The position numbers and the translations under genes were made by a program. A DNA stretch of 43,116 bases, taken from assembly GCA_018607725.1 (NCBI GenBank), contig JABBAY010000220.1, forward strand, positions 1-43,116, read 5' to 3'. Positions 23,232 through 31,817 of the stretch are shown here, piece after piece; position 1 is the first letter of the stretch; each line of letters starts with the position of its first letter. The notes below the pieces were generated by a model that was given only the letters and a program-made list of their open reading frames with translations, was not told where the DNA came from and did no database searches. The DNA is from K189A clade bacterium (GTDB lineage: Bacteria > Pseudomonadota > Gammaproteobacteria > Pseudomonadales > Azotimanducaceae).

Positions 23232-25136
23232 GTGAGTTACGCAGTCGAGTATGCGAGGTCCCTGGCCGACCCGGTCGGGTTCTGGCGCGAACAGGCGGAG
23301 CTGATTCAATGGGATCGAGCGCCAGAGAAGATTCTCAGCAAAGATGCTAATGGTAATGATGCCTGGTATGCCGACGGTGAGTTGAATACCTGCTATCTGG
23401 CGCTGGATTACCATATAGACCAGGGCCGAGGTGAACAAACAGCGTTGATCTATGATTCGCCGGTGACCGCGACGGTGCAACACTTTAGTTATTCGCAACT
23501 GCGTGAACAAGTGGCGCTATTTGCGGGAGTGCTCCAGTCACGGGGTGTCACTAAGGGTGAACGGGTCATTATTTATATGCCGATGATTCCTGAGGCCGTG
23601 ATCGCCATGCTGGCCTGTGCGCGTATAGGCGCCGTGCATTCGGTCGTATTTGGTGGATTTGCGGCAAGGGAGCTTGCCAGCCGCATCGATGACGCCACGC
23701 CAAAATTGATTGTCGCTGCCTCGTGCGGCATCGAGTTCGCATCAGTTATTCCTTACAAACCACTATTGGACCAGGCTTTGGACCTCGCTCAACATCAAGT
23801 TGACGCTTGTATCATCCTGCAACGTCCTCAAGCTCGGGCTGCATTGCAGGCAATAGACATAGACTGGGAGGTTGCTATCGCCGCCGCTGAGCCGGCAGCT
23901 TGCGTGTCGTTGAAGGCGACTGATCCACTCTATGTGCTTTATACGTCGGGCACCACGGGCAAGCCTAAGGGTGTTGTCAGGGATAACGGAGGGCATGCCG
24001 TCGCTTTGAGATATAGCATGCAGGCGATCTACGACGTTGGACCGGGCGATGTCTTTTGGGCAGCCTCGGATGTCGGCTGGGTAGTTGGCCATTCCTACAT
24101 CGTCTATGCGCCACTGATTACCGGTTGTACCACAATCCTGTTTGAGGGTAAGCCGGTACGAACGCCGGATGCAGGGACGTTTTGGCGGGTGATTGAAGAA
24201 CATCAGGTTAAAGTATTTTTCACCGCGCCCACTGGCTTTCGCGCCATGCGCAAAGAGGATCCTGAGAGCTTGCTGCTTCGAAATTATGACATATCCTGCC
24301 TGCAAGCTTTGTTCGTTGCTGGTGAGCGAACAGATCCGCCCACTTACCACTGGCTCTGCGATATATTGAATATCCCCGTGATCGATCACTGGTGGCAGAC
24401 TGAAACCGGATGGCCAGTTGCGGCAAACTTGCGCGGAGTTGAGCCCAGGCCGACGCTGGCGGGTTCGGCAAGTTTTCCAGTGCCAGGCTTTGACGTTCAG
24501 GTGCTGGGGTCTGATCATGAACCGCTGGCGGCTGAAGAAGAGGGTGATGTCGTGATTCAGTTACCCCTGCCGCCCGGTTGTATGTCGACTGTCTGGGGTG
24601 ATCATCAGCGTTATTTAGATGCTTATATGGAGCAGCATCCCGGTTATTACCATACAGGTGATGGTGGCTATTTCGATGCTGATGGCTATTTGTACATTAT
24701 GGGACGAACTGATGATGTCATCAATGTTGCGGGTCACAGGCTCTCGACTGGAGAAATGGAAGAGATCGTTGCCGCCCACCCTGCCATTGCAGAGTGTGCG
24801 GTTGTTGGGATCGAAGATCGGGACAAAGGTCAACTGCCGGTCGGATTGTTGATACTCAAGGACGGCGTGCAGTTGCCAGCGGCGCAGCTCGAGGCAGAGC
24901 TGGTGGCGATGGTCAGGCAGACCATCGGTGCCTTCGCGAATTTCAAACGGGCGGTGGTAGTCAGTCGGCTGCCGAAGACGCGTTCAGGTAAGATCCTGCG
25001 CCAGATCATCAGGAAAATTGCTGACGACAAACCCTTCGACCCACCGGCAACCATCGATGATCCGGCTGTTCTGGTGGAGATTCGTGAGGCCCTAATGACG
25101 GCAGGAATTGGCCAGATGGCGGAGACACAAGGATGA
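23232..25136 (+). CDS. prpE: Propionyl-CoA synthetase / acyl-CoA synthetase
   Basis: The 634-residue AMP-forming ligase activates propionate (or a similar short acid) to its CoA ester with ATP. Visible motifs are YTSGTTGKPKG (phosphate loop), VKVFFTAPTGFRAMRKEDP, the DHWWQTETGWP adenylate motif, YHTGDGGYFDADGYLYIMGR (A8/hinge) and the C-terminal lysine in KTRSGKILRQ that adenylates the acid. The GTG at 23232 is favoured: AGGAG lies 8 nt upstream, whereas the reading from 23193 adds a hydrophobic tail. It overlaps the next SDR gene by 4 bp. Acetyl-CoA synthetase is the main alternative; the length, MSYAVEYARS start and AARELASRIDD segment favour PrpE. Confidence 0.88.
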   Translation: MSYAVEYARSLADPVGFWREQAELIQWDRAPEKILSKDANGNDAWYADGELNTCYLALDYHIDQGRGEQTALIYDSPVTATVQHFSYSQLREQVALFAGVLQSRGVTKGERVIIYMPMIPEAVIAMLACARIGAVHSVVFGGFAARELASRIDDATPKLIVAASCGIEFASVIPYKPLLDQALDLAQHQVDACIILQRPQARAALQAIDIDWEVAIAAAEPAACVSLKATDPLYVLYTSGTTGKPKGVVRDNGGHAVALRYSMQAIYDVGPGDVFWAASDVGWVVGHSYIVYAPLITGCTTILFEGKPVRTPDAGTFWRVIEEHQVKVFFTAPTGFRAMRKEDPESLLLRNYDISCLQALFVAGERTDPPTYHWLCDILNIPVIDHWWQTETGWPVAANLRGVEPRPTLAGSASFPVPGFDVQVLGSDHEPLAAEEEGDVVIQLPLPPGCMSTVWGDHQRYLDAYMEQHPGYYHTGDGGYFDADGYLYIMGRTDDVINVAGHRLSTGEMEEIVAAHPAIAECAVVGIEDRDKGQLPVGLLILKDGVQLPAAQLEAELVAMVRQTIGAFANFKRAVVVSRLPKTRSGKILRQIIRKIADDKPFDPPATIDDPAVLVEIREALMTAGIGQMAETQG

Positions 25137-25885
25137 ATAGCGTATTGATTACTGGTGCATCTTCGGGGTTTGGTGAAGCCTGTGCTCGAAAGTTCGCGGC
25201 GCAAGGCCTGCGGTTGGTGCTCTGCGCTCGCCGCGCGGACAGGTTGTCTGCGCTTGCTGATGAGCTCAGTCAGATCACCGAAGTGCATTCGGTGATACTC
25301 GACGTTCGCGACCGAGAGGCCGTGTTTGCACTGCCCGCATCTTTGCCAGCGGCCTTTGCGGACGTCGGCATACTCGTTAACAATGCCGGCCTGGCTTTGG
25401 GCTTGGGTGGTGCGGACGTCGCGAGTGTCGACGACTGGGAAGCCATGGTCGACACCAATATTAAAGGTGTGATGTATTTGACCCAGGCGATGCTTCCTGG
25501 GATGGTCGCTCGCGGTGGCGGACATGTGGTGAATATTGGCTCTGTCGCCGCGAGTTGGCCCTACCCGGGCGGGAACGTTTACGGCGGCACGAAAGCCTTT
25601 GTGCAGCAGTTCTCGCGCAATTTGCGTGCTGATCTGCTCGGCAAATCGATTCGAGTGTCAAACATTGAACCAGGCATGTGTGAAACAGAATTTTCAGTCG
25701 TGCGCTTTAATGGTGATGAAGAGCGGGCTAAGCAGGTCTATTCGGGCATGCAGCCCTTGACCGGTACTGATATCGCCGAAATTGTTTATTGGGTGACGGC
25801 GTTACCGCCGCATATCAATGTCAACCAGCTGGAGGTGATGCCCACGGCCCAAGCCTGGGGTCCATTCGCCGTTCATCGGGACTGA
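25133..25885 (+). CDS. Short-chain dehydrogenase/reductase (YdfG-like)
   Basis: The 250-residue protein is a classical SDR: TGASSGFGEACA for the dinucleotide, NNAGLALGLG, the catalytic Ser of NIGSVAAS and YGGTKAF with Tyr-x3-Lys. The organisation and the motif ADVASVDDWEAMVDTNIKG resemble YdfG, the NADP-dependent 3-hydroxy-acid (serine, 3-hydroxypropionate) dehydrogenase. It overlaps prpE by 4 bp (ATGA), so the two are translationally coupled. Together they could process 3-hydroxypropionate or propionate-like metabolites; this is inference. Confidence 0.85.
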   Translation: MNSVLITGASSGFGEACARKFAAQGLRLVLCARRADRLSALADELSQITEVHSVILDVRDREAVFALPASLPAAFADVGILVNNAGLALGLGGADVASVDDWEAMVDTNIKGVMYLTQAMLPGMVARGGGHVVNIGSVAASWPYPGGNVYGGTKAFVQQFSRNLRADLLGKSIRVSNIEPGMCETEFSVVRFNGDEERAKQVYSGMQPLTGTDIAEIVYWVTALPPHINVNQLEVMPTAQAWGPFAVHRD

Positions 25886-25930
25886 TGTGAGCGTGGTTGA
25901 TTTGGAGGTGTCTGGCTCTTGGAATCACGC

Positions 25931-25936
25931 TATAAT
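25931..25936 (+). promoter_or_regulatory. Consensus -10 box TATAAT before the ABM gene
   Basis: TATAAT lies about 33 bp before the ATG at 25969. No good -35 hexamer is placed 17 bp upstream, so the promoter is only a moderate candidate. Confidence 0.35.
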
Positions 25937-25968
25937 CTGTGGCTCCAAGCGAACTTGATAGCGGTAAT

Positions 25969-26355
25969 ATGATCATAGTCCACGGTAAATTCCCAATAAA
26001 GCAGGCGTTTCGAGATGAGGCGCTAAAGCTAATGCAGCGTATGTCTGTTGCCAGTCGTGAAGAATACGGTTGCATCAGTTATGAGTTTTATGTGGGTTTG
26101 TCGGATCCCAATACGCTCTTGTTGTTCCAGGAATGGGATTCAGTTGACGCCCTGCAAGACCACTTCGATACGGCGCATATGGAAGAGTTTCTGAAAGTTT
26201 TACCTGATGTGCTAGACGGTGAAGTAGCAACCCGGCGCTATGAGGTTCGAAATCCCAATGATATTCCCAGCCAGTCAAATGATGAGCAAAGAGTGCCTGC
26301 TGAGCGAGGTGACCAGTCGGCACATCGGCAGTCGAGACAGAAAATCATTCACTGA
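25969..26355 (+). CDS. Antibiotic biosynthesis monooxygenase (ABM) domain protein
   Basis: From the ATG at 25969 (MIIVHGKFPIKQAFRDEALK) the protein has about 128 residues. The first 90 show an ABM ferredoxin-like fold: an N-terminal strand, a long helix, EYGCISYEFYVGLSDPNTLLLFQEW, then HFDTAHMEEFLKVLPDVL. The HFDTAHM segment is characteristic of YgiN/ABM quinone or polyketide monooxygenases and stress proteins. The ~35 C-terminal residues are polar and unlike the family. The longer reading from 25939 has no better ribosome site. A role in quinone or aromatic metabolism is possible but not shown. Confidence 0.75.
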   Translation: MIIVHGKFPIKQAFRDEALKLMQRMSVASREEYGCISYEFYVGLSDPNTLLLFQEWDSVDALQDHFDTAHMEEFLKVLPDVLDGEVATRRYEVRNPNDIPSQSNDEQRVPAERGDQSAHRQSRQKIIH

Positions 26356-26364
26356 TACTGTCAT

Positions 26365-26388
26365 ATTACCTAGCCGCTGCTGGGTAAT
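26365..26388. terminator. Hairpin between convergent ABM and ArsC-like genes
   Basis: ATTACCTAGC (26365-26374) and GCTGGGTAAT (26379-26388) form a 10-bp stem with one G-U pair and a CGCT loop. It sits in the short gap between the convergent genes but has no T-run on either strand, so termination in both directions is only likely. Confidence 0.45.
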
Positions 26389-26414
26389 GGTGGCGAGACC
26401 TTGTGAAGTTGGGT

Positions 26415-26768
26415 CTAGGTGAGTAGCGTTAAGACGTTCTCGGGAGGGCGACCTATCACTGCGCGGTCACCGATCACAACAATCGGTCGTTCGATCAGAT
26501 GAGGGACCTTGATCATCGCGTCGATCAATGCGCTGTCAGGCAGGTTCAGGTCGTCAAGCTGCAGCGTCTTGTATTGATCTTCAGAGGTTCGCAATAACTG
26601 ACGCGGGCGCATCAATAGCTTGGTGAGCAAGTCCTTCAGCTGGTCTGCAGTCATCGGGCTTGTCAGATACAACACGATAGTCGGCGAGATACCGTGGGCT
26701 GTCAGTAACTCAAGGGTCTGGCGGGATTTAGAGCAGGCTGGGTTGTGGTAAATGGTGACAGCATTCAT
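26415..26768 (-). CDS. arsC: ArsC-family arsenate reductase-like protein
   Basis: The 117-residue protein has the thioredoxin-like ArsC fold. The signature YHNPACSKSRQTLELL carries the active-site Cys, followed by the LTSPMTADQLKDLLTKL helix. RPRQLLRTSE holds the conserved Arg, and RPIVVIGDRAVIGRPPENVL is the typical C-terminal segment. Glutaredoxin-linked ArsC reduces arsenate to arsenite; YfgD/Spx-type relatives have other or unknown roles. No ars operon gene (arsB, arsR) is adjacent, so arsenic resistance is not established. It is convergent with the ABM gene. Confidence 0.85.
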   Translation of the reverse strand: MNAVTIYHNPACSKSRQTLELLTAHGISPTIVLYLTSPMTADQLKDLLTKLLMRPRQLLRTSEDQYKTLQLDDLNLPDSALIDAMIKVPHLIERPIVVIGDRAVIGRPPENVLTLLT

Positions 26769-26870
26769 CGGATTTTGAGTTCATTTGGATGAGGCTGAAA
26801 ATTGTAGAGAGCCAGGGCTCAATCAACAAGTGCAAGATCGGCAAAATCGCGGACATCTTGGAATCTTTCG

Positions 26871-28097
26871 ATGAAAACAATCACGTTGAGCGCTGCAACC
26901 CGGCTGCCAGATTATCTTTGGGGCCTTGCAGCTCACATGCTAAAACGCTATGTTGACGATGGATGTCAGGCAACGGCGGCCGCACTGACCTACCAGACCC
27001 TGTTTGCGGTAGTCCCGCTGTTGACCGTGATGTACGCAGTGCTCAATGCGGTGGAGGCCTTCAAGGATCTATCGGCAGAAGTTGAGGGATTCCTGTTCAG
27101 TAATGTGGTGCCGGAGAACGTCGTTAATCTGCAGGATTACCTGCATGACTTCTCTACCCAAGCGCAAAGTCTGAGTGTCCCAAGTCTGGCATTTTTGGGC
27201 GTCACGGCATTCCTGATGTTGTTTACTATTGAGCGCACTTTTAACGAGATCTGGCGAGTTCGAGAGCCCAGACAGGGTTATCAGCGGTTTTTGATGTACT
27301 GGGCCTTATTGTCGCTGGGGCCGATTTTGGTGGGCATGGGGTTTGTGATCACAACCTACTTGATGGCCATGCCATTCTTGTCTGATGTTGATCAGTACAC
27401 TGGCGCGCTCGGTTATCTGCCGATTTTGCTGAGTGCTGCCATGTTGACGCTGGTTTACGTCGCGGTACCGAATTGTGCCGTGTCATTCAAACATGCGGTG
27501 GTGGGTGGCTTGCTCGTTGCGATAGCTTTTGAAATGGCCAAATATTTGTTTGGCTTTGTCATGTCGCGCTCAAGTTTTGAAGTGATTTATGGGGCGTTTG
27601 CTGCGGTCCCATTGTTCCTGTTGTGGATTTACGTTTCATGGACCATCGTTCTAATGGGTGCGGAGCTAGTCAAAGCCTTGGGTGTCTATCGCCGTGATGG
27701 TGGCAGGCAACTGGAGGCCCCATTATTTCAAATTGTCATTATCCTCGAGTTGTTTTTTCATGCGCACCAAAGAGGGGTCGTCGTGCGGGAGGAAGATATT
27801 CGAAGCCGCGGCGCTCGTATTGACCTGGAACATTGGAACGACTATCGACAGAGACTGATTGAGCTTAACCTGATTCGTAGTGTCGACAAAGGCGGGCTGG
27901 TGCTGTCGAGAGATCTGAGTGAAATATCCGTGTGGGATTTATATCAGCGATTAGGCTGGCTCCTGCCCGCGACAGTCAAAGGTACAAGCCCCTGGGAAGT
28001 GGTACTGGCAGCCGACATACAACATATTAACCAACACAATCAGGATCTGCTGAAGGTAGATCTTGAGTCCCTGTTCCGTCTAGGTAGCAAAGAATGA
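26871..28097 (+). CDS. yihY: YihY family inner-membrane protein
   Basis: The 408-residue protein has the YihY/BrkB fold: a cytoplasmic start with DDGCQATAAALTYQTLFAVVPL, then about six membrane helices to about residue 270, including FLGVTAFLMLFTIERTFNEIW and FGAFAAVPLFLLWIYVSW-like helices. The C-terminal ~130 residues are soluble and contain a winged-helix-like segment (VREEDIRSRGAR). The old name ribonuclease BN was a misassignment; the biochemical role is unknown. It overlaps the TlpA-like gene by 4 bp (ATGA). Length is long because of the soluble tail, as in many Pseudomonas homologues. Confidence 0.85.
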   Translation: MKTITLSAATRLPDYLWGLAAHMLKRYVDDGCQATAAALTYQTLFAVVPLLTVMYAVLNAVEAFKDLSAEVEGFLFSNVVPENVVNLQDYLHDFSTQAQSLSVPSLAFLGVTAFLMLFTIERTFNEIWRVREPRQGYQRFLMYWALLSLGPILVGMGFVITTYLMAMPFLSDVDQYTGALGYLPILLSAAMLTLVYVAVPNCAVSFKHAVVGGLLVAIAFEMAKYLFGFVMSRSSFEVIYGAFAAVPLFLLWIYVSWTIVLMGAELVKALGVYRRDGGRQLEAPLFQIVIILELFFHAHQRGVVVREEDIRSRGARIDLEHWNDYRQRLIELNLIRSVDKGGLVLSRDLSEISVWDLYQRLGWLLPATVKGTSPWEVVLAADIQHINQHNQDLLKVDLESLFRLGSKE

Positions 28098-28546
28098 GAA
28101 AATTTCTGATTGTAATGTTGATGTTAGGGCTCGCGGGCTGTCAGCAGCCTGAGTTTTATTCTGTGCAAGGCGGCGAGCATCAGTTTGATGATTTCAAAGG
28201 TCGGTATCTGGTTGTAAACTATTGGGCGACCTGGTGTGCGCCATGTATTCGAGAGATCCCTGAATTGAATGCGTTCGCCGACGAATTTCACGATCAAGTT
28301 GCTGTATGGGGTGTTAATTTCGATGCGCCTGAAGGTGCTGAACAACTCAGGCAAGTACAGAAAATGCAGATCACTTTTCCGGTATTTGCCTTGAATCCAA
28401 GCGCCCAGTTAGGCGTCGTCATGCCCGAGGTGCTGCCGACGACCTTGGTCTTCGACCCACAGGGAGCACTGCTCGCTACCCTGGTTGGGCCTCAGACCCG
28501 AGAGTCACTGTTGGCGATCGTAGCGTTGGAACAGCCTTCGAACTGA
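28094..28546 (+). CDS. TlpA/ResA-like thioredoxin-fold lipoprotein
   Basis: The 150-residue protein begins with a signal peptide and lipobox LGLAGCQQ, so Cys16 should be lipidated in the inner or outer membrane. The thioredoxin-like domain has VNYWATWCAPCIREIPELN with the CxxC redox pair, then VAVWGVNFD and the cis-proline loop EVLPTTLVFDPQGAL. TlpA/ResA proteins reduce disulfides in the periplasm during cytochrome c or envelope-protein maturation. It is translationally coupled to the YihY gene; partner proteins are not seen nearby. The gene converges on proS. Confidence 0.85.
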   Translation: MRKFLIVMLMLGLAGCQQPEFYSVQGGEHQFDDFKGRYLVVNYWATWCAPCIREIPELNAFADEFHDQVAVWGVNFDAPEGAEQLRQVQKMQITFPVFALNPSAQLGVVMPEVLPTTLVFDPQGALLATLVGPQTRESLLAIVALEQPSN

Positions 28547-28574
28547 CCTGCTAGGCTATCCTTCGTTGCTTGTC

Positions 28575-30299
28575 TTAGCGACCGAGTTCTTGCTCAAGCA
28601 ACACCTTGAAGTGCTGGGCGATACCTTCGACAGGTAGTTCGCTGCTCACGCCGGTCTGTCTGTTAACGTATTCCACAACCTGGGTTGCCAGGCCGCGTTC
28701 GCCGATAACGAGTCGGTGAGGTATACCAATCAGTTCGGCATCGGCGAATTTTGCGCCGGGTCTCGGGCCTTCCCGATCATCGAGCAGAACTTCGATACCG
28801 AGCTGTCGCATAGTCTGGTAAACAGACTCTGCCGTGGCAGCCACCGCCGCTGACTTATGGCTGTTGATGGGAATGATAATGACGTGGAACGGCGCGATGC
28901 AGGTCGGCCAGATCATGCCTCGATCGTCATGGTATTGTTCGATAATCGCCGCCACCAACCGCGTGACGCCCATCCCGTAGCAACCCATCTGCATCAGTGC
29001 AGCTTTGCCGTGTTCATCAAGCACCGTTGCATTCATCGACTTGGAGTACTTCTCACCTAGCTGGAAGATATGACCTACTTCAATACCCTTTTTGAGCTGC
29101 AACTGGCCCAGCCCGTCAGGGCTTGAGTCGCCTTCAACGACATTGCGCAAGTCAAATATCGCTGTCGCGGTGGCATCACGGCCCCAATTAGCATTCTGTA
29201 GGTGGATGTCATCTTTGTTGGCGCCGCAGGTGAAGTTGACGAGCGCGGCTGCGCTGCGGTCGGAGACTACCGGTATGCTCAGACCCACCGGGCCAATGGA
29301 GCCCACCGTGCAACCTAGTTCGGCTTGAATCTCTTCAGGACTCGCGAGAGTCAGTGGCGTGGCCAGCATGGCAATTTTGGCGGCCTTAATAGTGTTTATT
29401 TGATGATCGCCGCGTAATACCAGCGCGACCAATGGGGTCTCGCTGCCTTTGAATATGAGAGTCTTAACCGTTCGCGCTGGGTCAATTTTCAGAAAGTCAG
29501 CGACGTCCTCAATGGTCTTGCGGCCAGGTGTCGAGACCTCAGTCAGTACTTCGGCGGTGGTATTTTCAGCAGCCGGTGCCAGCGCCTCGGCCATTTCAAC
29601 GTTGGCGGCGTAATCACTACCAGAGCTGAACGCGATGGTGTCTTCGCCTGAGTCCGCGAGGACATGGAATTCAACGGAGGCGCTACCACCAATGCTACCG
29701 GTATCTGCCAGTACTGGGCGGAAGTCGAGATGCATTCTTTTGAGGATTCGACTGTAAGTCTCGTGCATCAGTTGGTAGGTCTCGCCCAGGCTTTCCATGG
29801 TCATATGAAAGGAGTAAGCGTCTTTCATGAGAAACTCGCGGGCTCGCAACAAGCCAAAGCGAGGCCGGGTCTCGTCTCTGAATTTCGTCTGAATTTGATA
29901 AAAATTAATGGGTAACTGCTTGTGGCTTTTGAGTTCATTGCGGGCGATATCGGTAATGACCTCTTCATGGGTTGGCCCCATACAGAAATCCCGCTTGTGC
30001 CGGTCAACAAATTTCAAGAGCAGACCATCGTCATACTCTTGCCAACGACCAGACTCGACCCACAGTTCCGCCGGTTGGACCACCGGCATCATGACTTCCA
30101 GTGCGCCGGCGTTATCCATCTCCTCACGGATAATACCCTCGACCTTATGTAGTACCCGCAAACCCAAGGGCAACCAGTTGTAAATGCCGGATGCCAGTTT
30201 GCGTATCAATCCGCCGCGTATAAGCAGCTGGTGACTGATGACCTCAGCATCGGCGGGGGTTTCCTTGAGGGTCGAAATCGAGTAGCTGGATGCTTTCAT
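28575..30299 (-). CDS. proS: Prolyl-tRNA synthetase, bacterial type with editing domain
   Basis: The 574-residue class II synthetase charges proline onto tRNA(Pro). Motif 1 and motif 2 regions are visible: [20 protein letters not shown], and [26 protein letters not shown]. The INS editing domain (about 225-385) clears misacylated Ala-tRNA, and motif 3 [17 protein letters not shown] follows. The anticodon-binding domain is VHIIPI-like, with [26 protein letters not shown]. The length equals the bacterial family. It faces the TlpA-like gene, and its own promoter lies in 30300-30470. Confidence 0.97.
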   Translation of the reverse strand: MKASSYSISTLKETPADAEVISHQLLIRGGLIRKLASGIYNWLPLGLRVLHKVEGIIREEMDNAGALEVMMPVVQPAELWVESGRWQEYDDGLLLKFVDRHKRDFCMGPTHEEVITDIARNELKSHKQLPINFYQIQTKFRDETRPRFGLLRAREFLMKDAYSFHMTMESLGETYQLMHETYSRILKRMHLDFRPVLADTGSIGGSASVEFHVLADSGEDTIAFSSGSDYAANVEMAEALAPAAENTTAEVLTEVSTPGRKTIEDVADFLKIDPARTVKTLIFKGSETPLVALVLRGDHQINTIKAAKIAMLATPLTLASPEEIQAELGCTVGSIGPVGLSIPVVSDRSAAALVNFTCGANKDDIHLQNANWGRDATATAIFDLRNVVEGDSSPDGLGQLQLKKGIEVGHIFQLGEKYSKSMNATVLDEHGKAALMQMGCYGMGVTRLVAAIIEQYHDDRGMIWPTCIAPFHVIIIPINSHKSAAVAATAESVYQTMRQLGIEVLLDDREGPRPGAKFADAELIGIPHRLVIGERGLATQVVEYVNRQTGVSSELPVEGIAQHFKVLLEQELGR

Positions 30300-30470
30300 A
30301 ATCGCTGTCTGTGGTGACCTTTAATAATTTCGGAGTTGTAAAAAGACATATTAATCGCTGGTGCCGCTGACCTGTTGGATCGGTTCAGGTTTGCGTCTGC
30401 GAGCCTTCAGTTGTCTAGCTGCGGCTATGGCTGCTAATCACGGCGCTGATTCTAGCAAGGAGTTGAGGTG

Positions 30471-30572
30471 GTGAATACTGCAGTTGTTGTGCTGGACCGC
30501 GCCCTATCGCGTTTCGGTAAGGGAAACTCTAGAGGTCACCTAGCCTGCGGCGCTCAAAAGGGCAAATATTAA
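30471..30572 (+). CDS. Candidate 33-codon small protein gene
   Basis: A GTG at 30471 is preceded by AAGGAG eight bases upstream, and opens 33 codons that begin MNTAVVVLDRALSRFGKGNS and end in GKY before TAA. The stop is directly followed by a terminator hairpin (30575-30605). The small ORF is the only coding candidate in the 327-bp gap 30300-30626. The product is basic, with a hydrophobic start and a Gly/Lys-rich end. It is divergent from proS and convergent with the HU-like gene. I do not recognise it. The signals are better than chance, but translation is untested. Confidence 0.4.
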   Translation: MNTAVVVLDRALSRFGKGNSRGHLACGAQKGKY

Positions 30573-30574
30573 GT

Positions 30575-30605
30575 AAAAAAAAGGGCCGCTGATGCGACCC
30601 TTTTT
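30575..30605 (-). terminator. Bidirectional terminator of the HU-like gene
   Basis: The A-run and GGG at 30575-30585 pair with CCC and the T-run at 30598-30605, with an inner CGC/GCG stem around TGAT. Each strand has a long T-run at its end (the minus strand has eight T). It should end the HU-like transcript leftward and the small ORF transcript rightward. Confidence 0.88.
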
Positions 30606-30626
30606 AAGGTTGCTTAAGCCCGTGGC

Positions 30627-31040
30627 CTAAGCGAGTTCTTTCAAGCCTTTCAGTGGCAGCACTTTGACTTTCGTGCTGGCTGGCTTGGCAGCAACGTTCA
30701 TCACTTCGCCTGGGCGGAAAGGGTTAGGTACGCCCTTGCGAGCCTTGCTGGCTGGCTTCTTGACGGTCTTGATTTTAAGCAGGCCAGGTAATGTGAATTC
30801 GCCAACTGCACCTTTTTTAACGTGTCGTGCAATCAGGTCATTCAATTCTTGGAAGACCGCTGTAACCTGTTTCTTGCTGAGATCAGCATTTGCAGAAATC
30901 TCGGCAATAATCGCGCTTTTCGTGTATTTTTCCTTGATTGCCGGCAATTTCTTCGGTGCTGCAACGGGCTTGGCAACAGCTTTAGGTTTAGTTTTAGCTT
31001 TAGTCACTGTCTTTTTTGCGATTGCCTTTTTGGCTGCCAT
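30627..31040 (-). CDS. HU-like DNA-binding protein with histone-like Lys/Ala-rich tail
   Basis: I chose the ATG at 31040 (MAAKKAIAKKTVTKAKT) because AAGGA lies seven bases before it; the reading from 31064 adds eight residues. The 137-residue product starts with about 40 residues rich in Lys, Ala, Pro and Val, resembling histone H1-type tails. An HU/IHF-like domain follows: SAIIAEISANADLSKKQVTA, EFTLPGLLKIKTVKKP and PFRPGEVMNVAAKPA. HU proteins bend and compact DNA nonspecifically. Tailed HU proteins are known from several proteobacteria. It is divergent from the FmdB-type gene across 31041-31361, a region with no gene but presumably two promoters. Confidence 0.85.
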   Translation of the reverse strand: MAAKKAIAKKTVTKAKTKPKAVAKPVAAPKKLPAIKEKYTKSAIIAEISANADLSKKQVTAVFQELNDLIARHVKKGAVGEFTLPGLLKIKTVKKPASKARKGVPNPFRPGEVMNVAAKPASTKVKVLPLKGLKELA

Positions 31041-31296
31041 TCGTGAATCCTTTTTAAATTTCAATGTGATGAATAATGTGGGTTAAATGTTGCTGAGATG
31101 CAGGTTTGATGCTTGAATTTAAGTGCTTTTTGCTCTTAGCCACAATGATGGTCTTTATATATGATTGGCTTTTGGGCCGCAAGGTTTAGCCTAGGTTTTT
31201 TGCATTTCCTTCGAGTATTTTTGCGAAAGCTAGCCTTGAGGCATTTTTGCCCCGGTGAGGCGTATCGCAGACGCTCGCCATGGCGTGATATTAAGG

Positions 31297-31302
31297 TATA
31301 AT
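31297..31302 (+). promoter_or_regulatory. Consensus -10 box TATAAT for the fmdB-aspS run
   Basis: TATAAT at 31297 lies 60 bp before the FmdB-type GTG. The -35 region 17 bp upstream (CTCGCC) is poor, so an activator or extended -10 may be needed. The 31041-31361 gap is otherwise AT-rich and non-coding. Confidence 0.45.
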
Positions 31303-31361
31303 GCGCGGCCGCAGTTATCCGTAAAATTGCCCTATTGTCAGATTATAAAGGAAGGTTTGTC

Positions 31362-31754
31362 GTGCCAATCTACGAGTATCAGTGTGAAGAGTGCCAGCAT
31401 CGAATTGAGAAGCTCATGAAGCTCTCTGACGAGGCGCCTGTGATTTGTCCAAAATGTAACAAACCTGCATTGAAAAAGATGGTCTCGGCCGCTGCCTTTA
31501 GGCTCAAAGGGTCTGGCTGGTATGAGACAGACTTTAAGACCGGATCAAAGAAAAATGTGCTCCATAGTGGCAGTAGTAGTGACTCCTCGTCGGGCAGTTC
31601 GGGAAGTGGGGATTCTGGGTCAAGTAGCTCGGGGGCAAGTGAGAAGAGTTCATCCGGCGGCAAGTCGAGTGACGCTGGCAGTGCTTCCTCTGGGACTTCC
31701 TCCGGCACTTCCTCCGGCACCAGCACGTCGAGCAATAAGCCAGCGTCCAGTTAG
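31362..31754 (+). CDS. FmdB-type zinc-ribbon protein with Ser/Gly-rich tail
   Basis: From the GTG at 31362 (GGAAGG six bases upstream) the product begins MPIYEYQCEECQHRIEKLMK. It has a CxxC pair at Cys8/Cys11 and another at Cys29/Cys32, the FmdB zinc-ribbon pattern, then AAFRLKGSGWYETDF. The last ~65 residues are a low-complexity Ser/Gly/Thr region made partly of a repeated SSGTSSGTS motif. FmdB proteins were named after a putative regulator of formamidase; their real role is unknown. The gene precedes aspS as in Pseudomonas and is likely co-transcribed with it. The start from 31335 lacks a ribosome site. Confidence 0.85.
   Translation: MPIYEYQCEECQHRIEKLMKLSDEAPVICPKCNKPALKKMVSAAAFRLKGSGWYETDFKTGSKKNVLHSGSSSDSSSGSSGSGDSGSSSSGASEKSSSGGKSSDAGSASSGTSSGTSSGTSTSSNKPASS
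31683..31718. repeat. 12-bp tandem repeat in the FmdB Ser/Gly tail
   Basis: Units at 31683 (GCTTCCTCTGGG), 31695 and 31707 (ACTTCCTCCGGC twice) encode the repeating A/T-S-S-G motif. Copy number is probably polymorphic, as the unit keeps the reading frame. Confidence 0.8.
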
Positions 31755-31817
31755 GTGGCTGTTCGAGTTAATGCGCCAGTCCGGCGAAGAAGTCATTAGA
31801 TAATTGAGGTAACGAGA

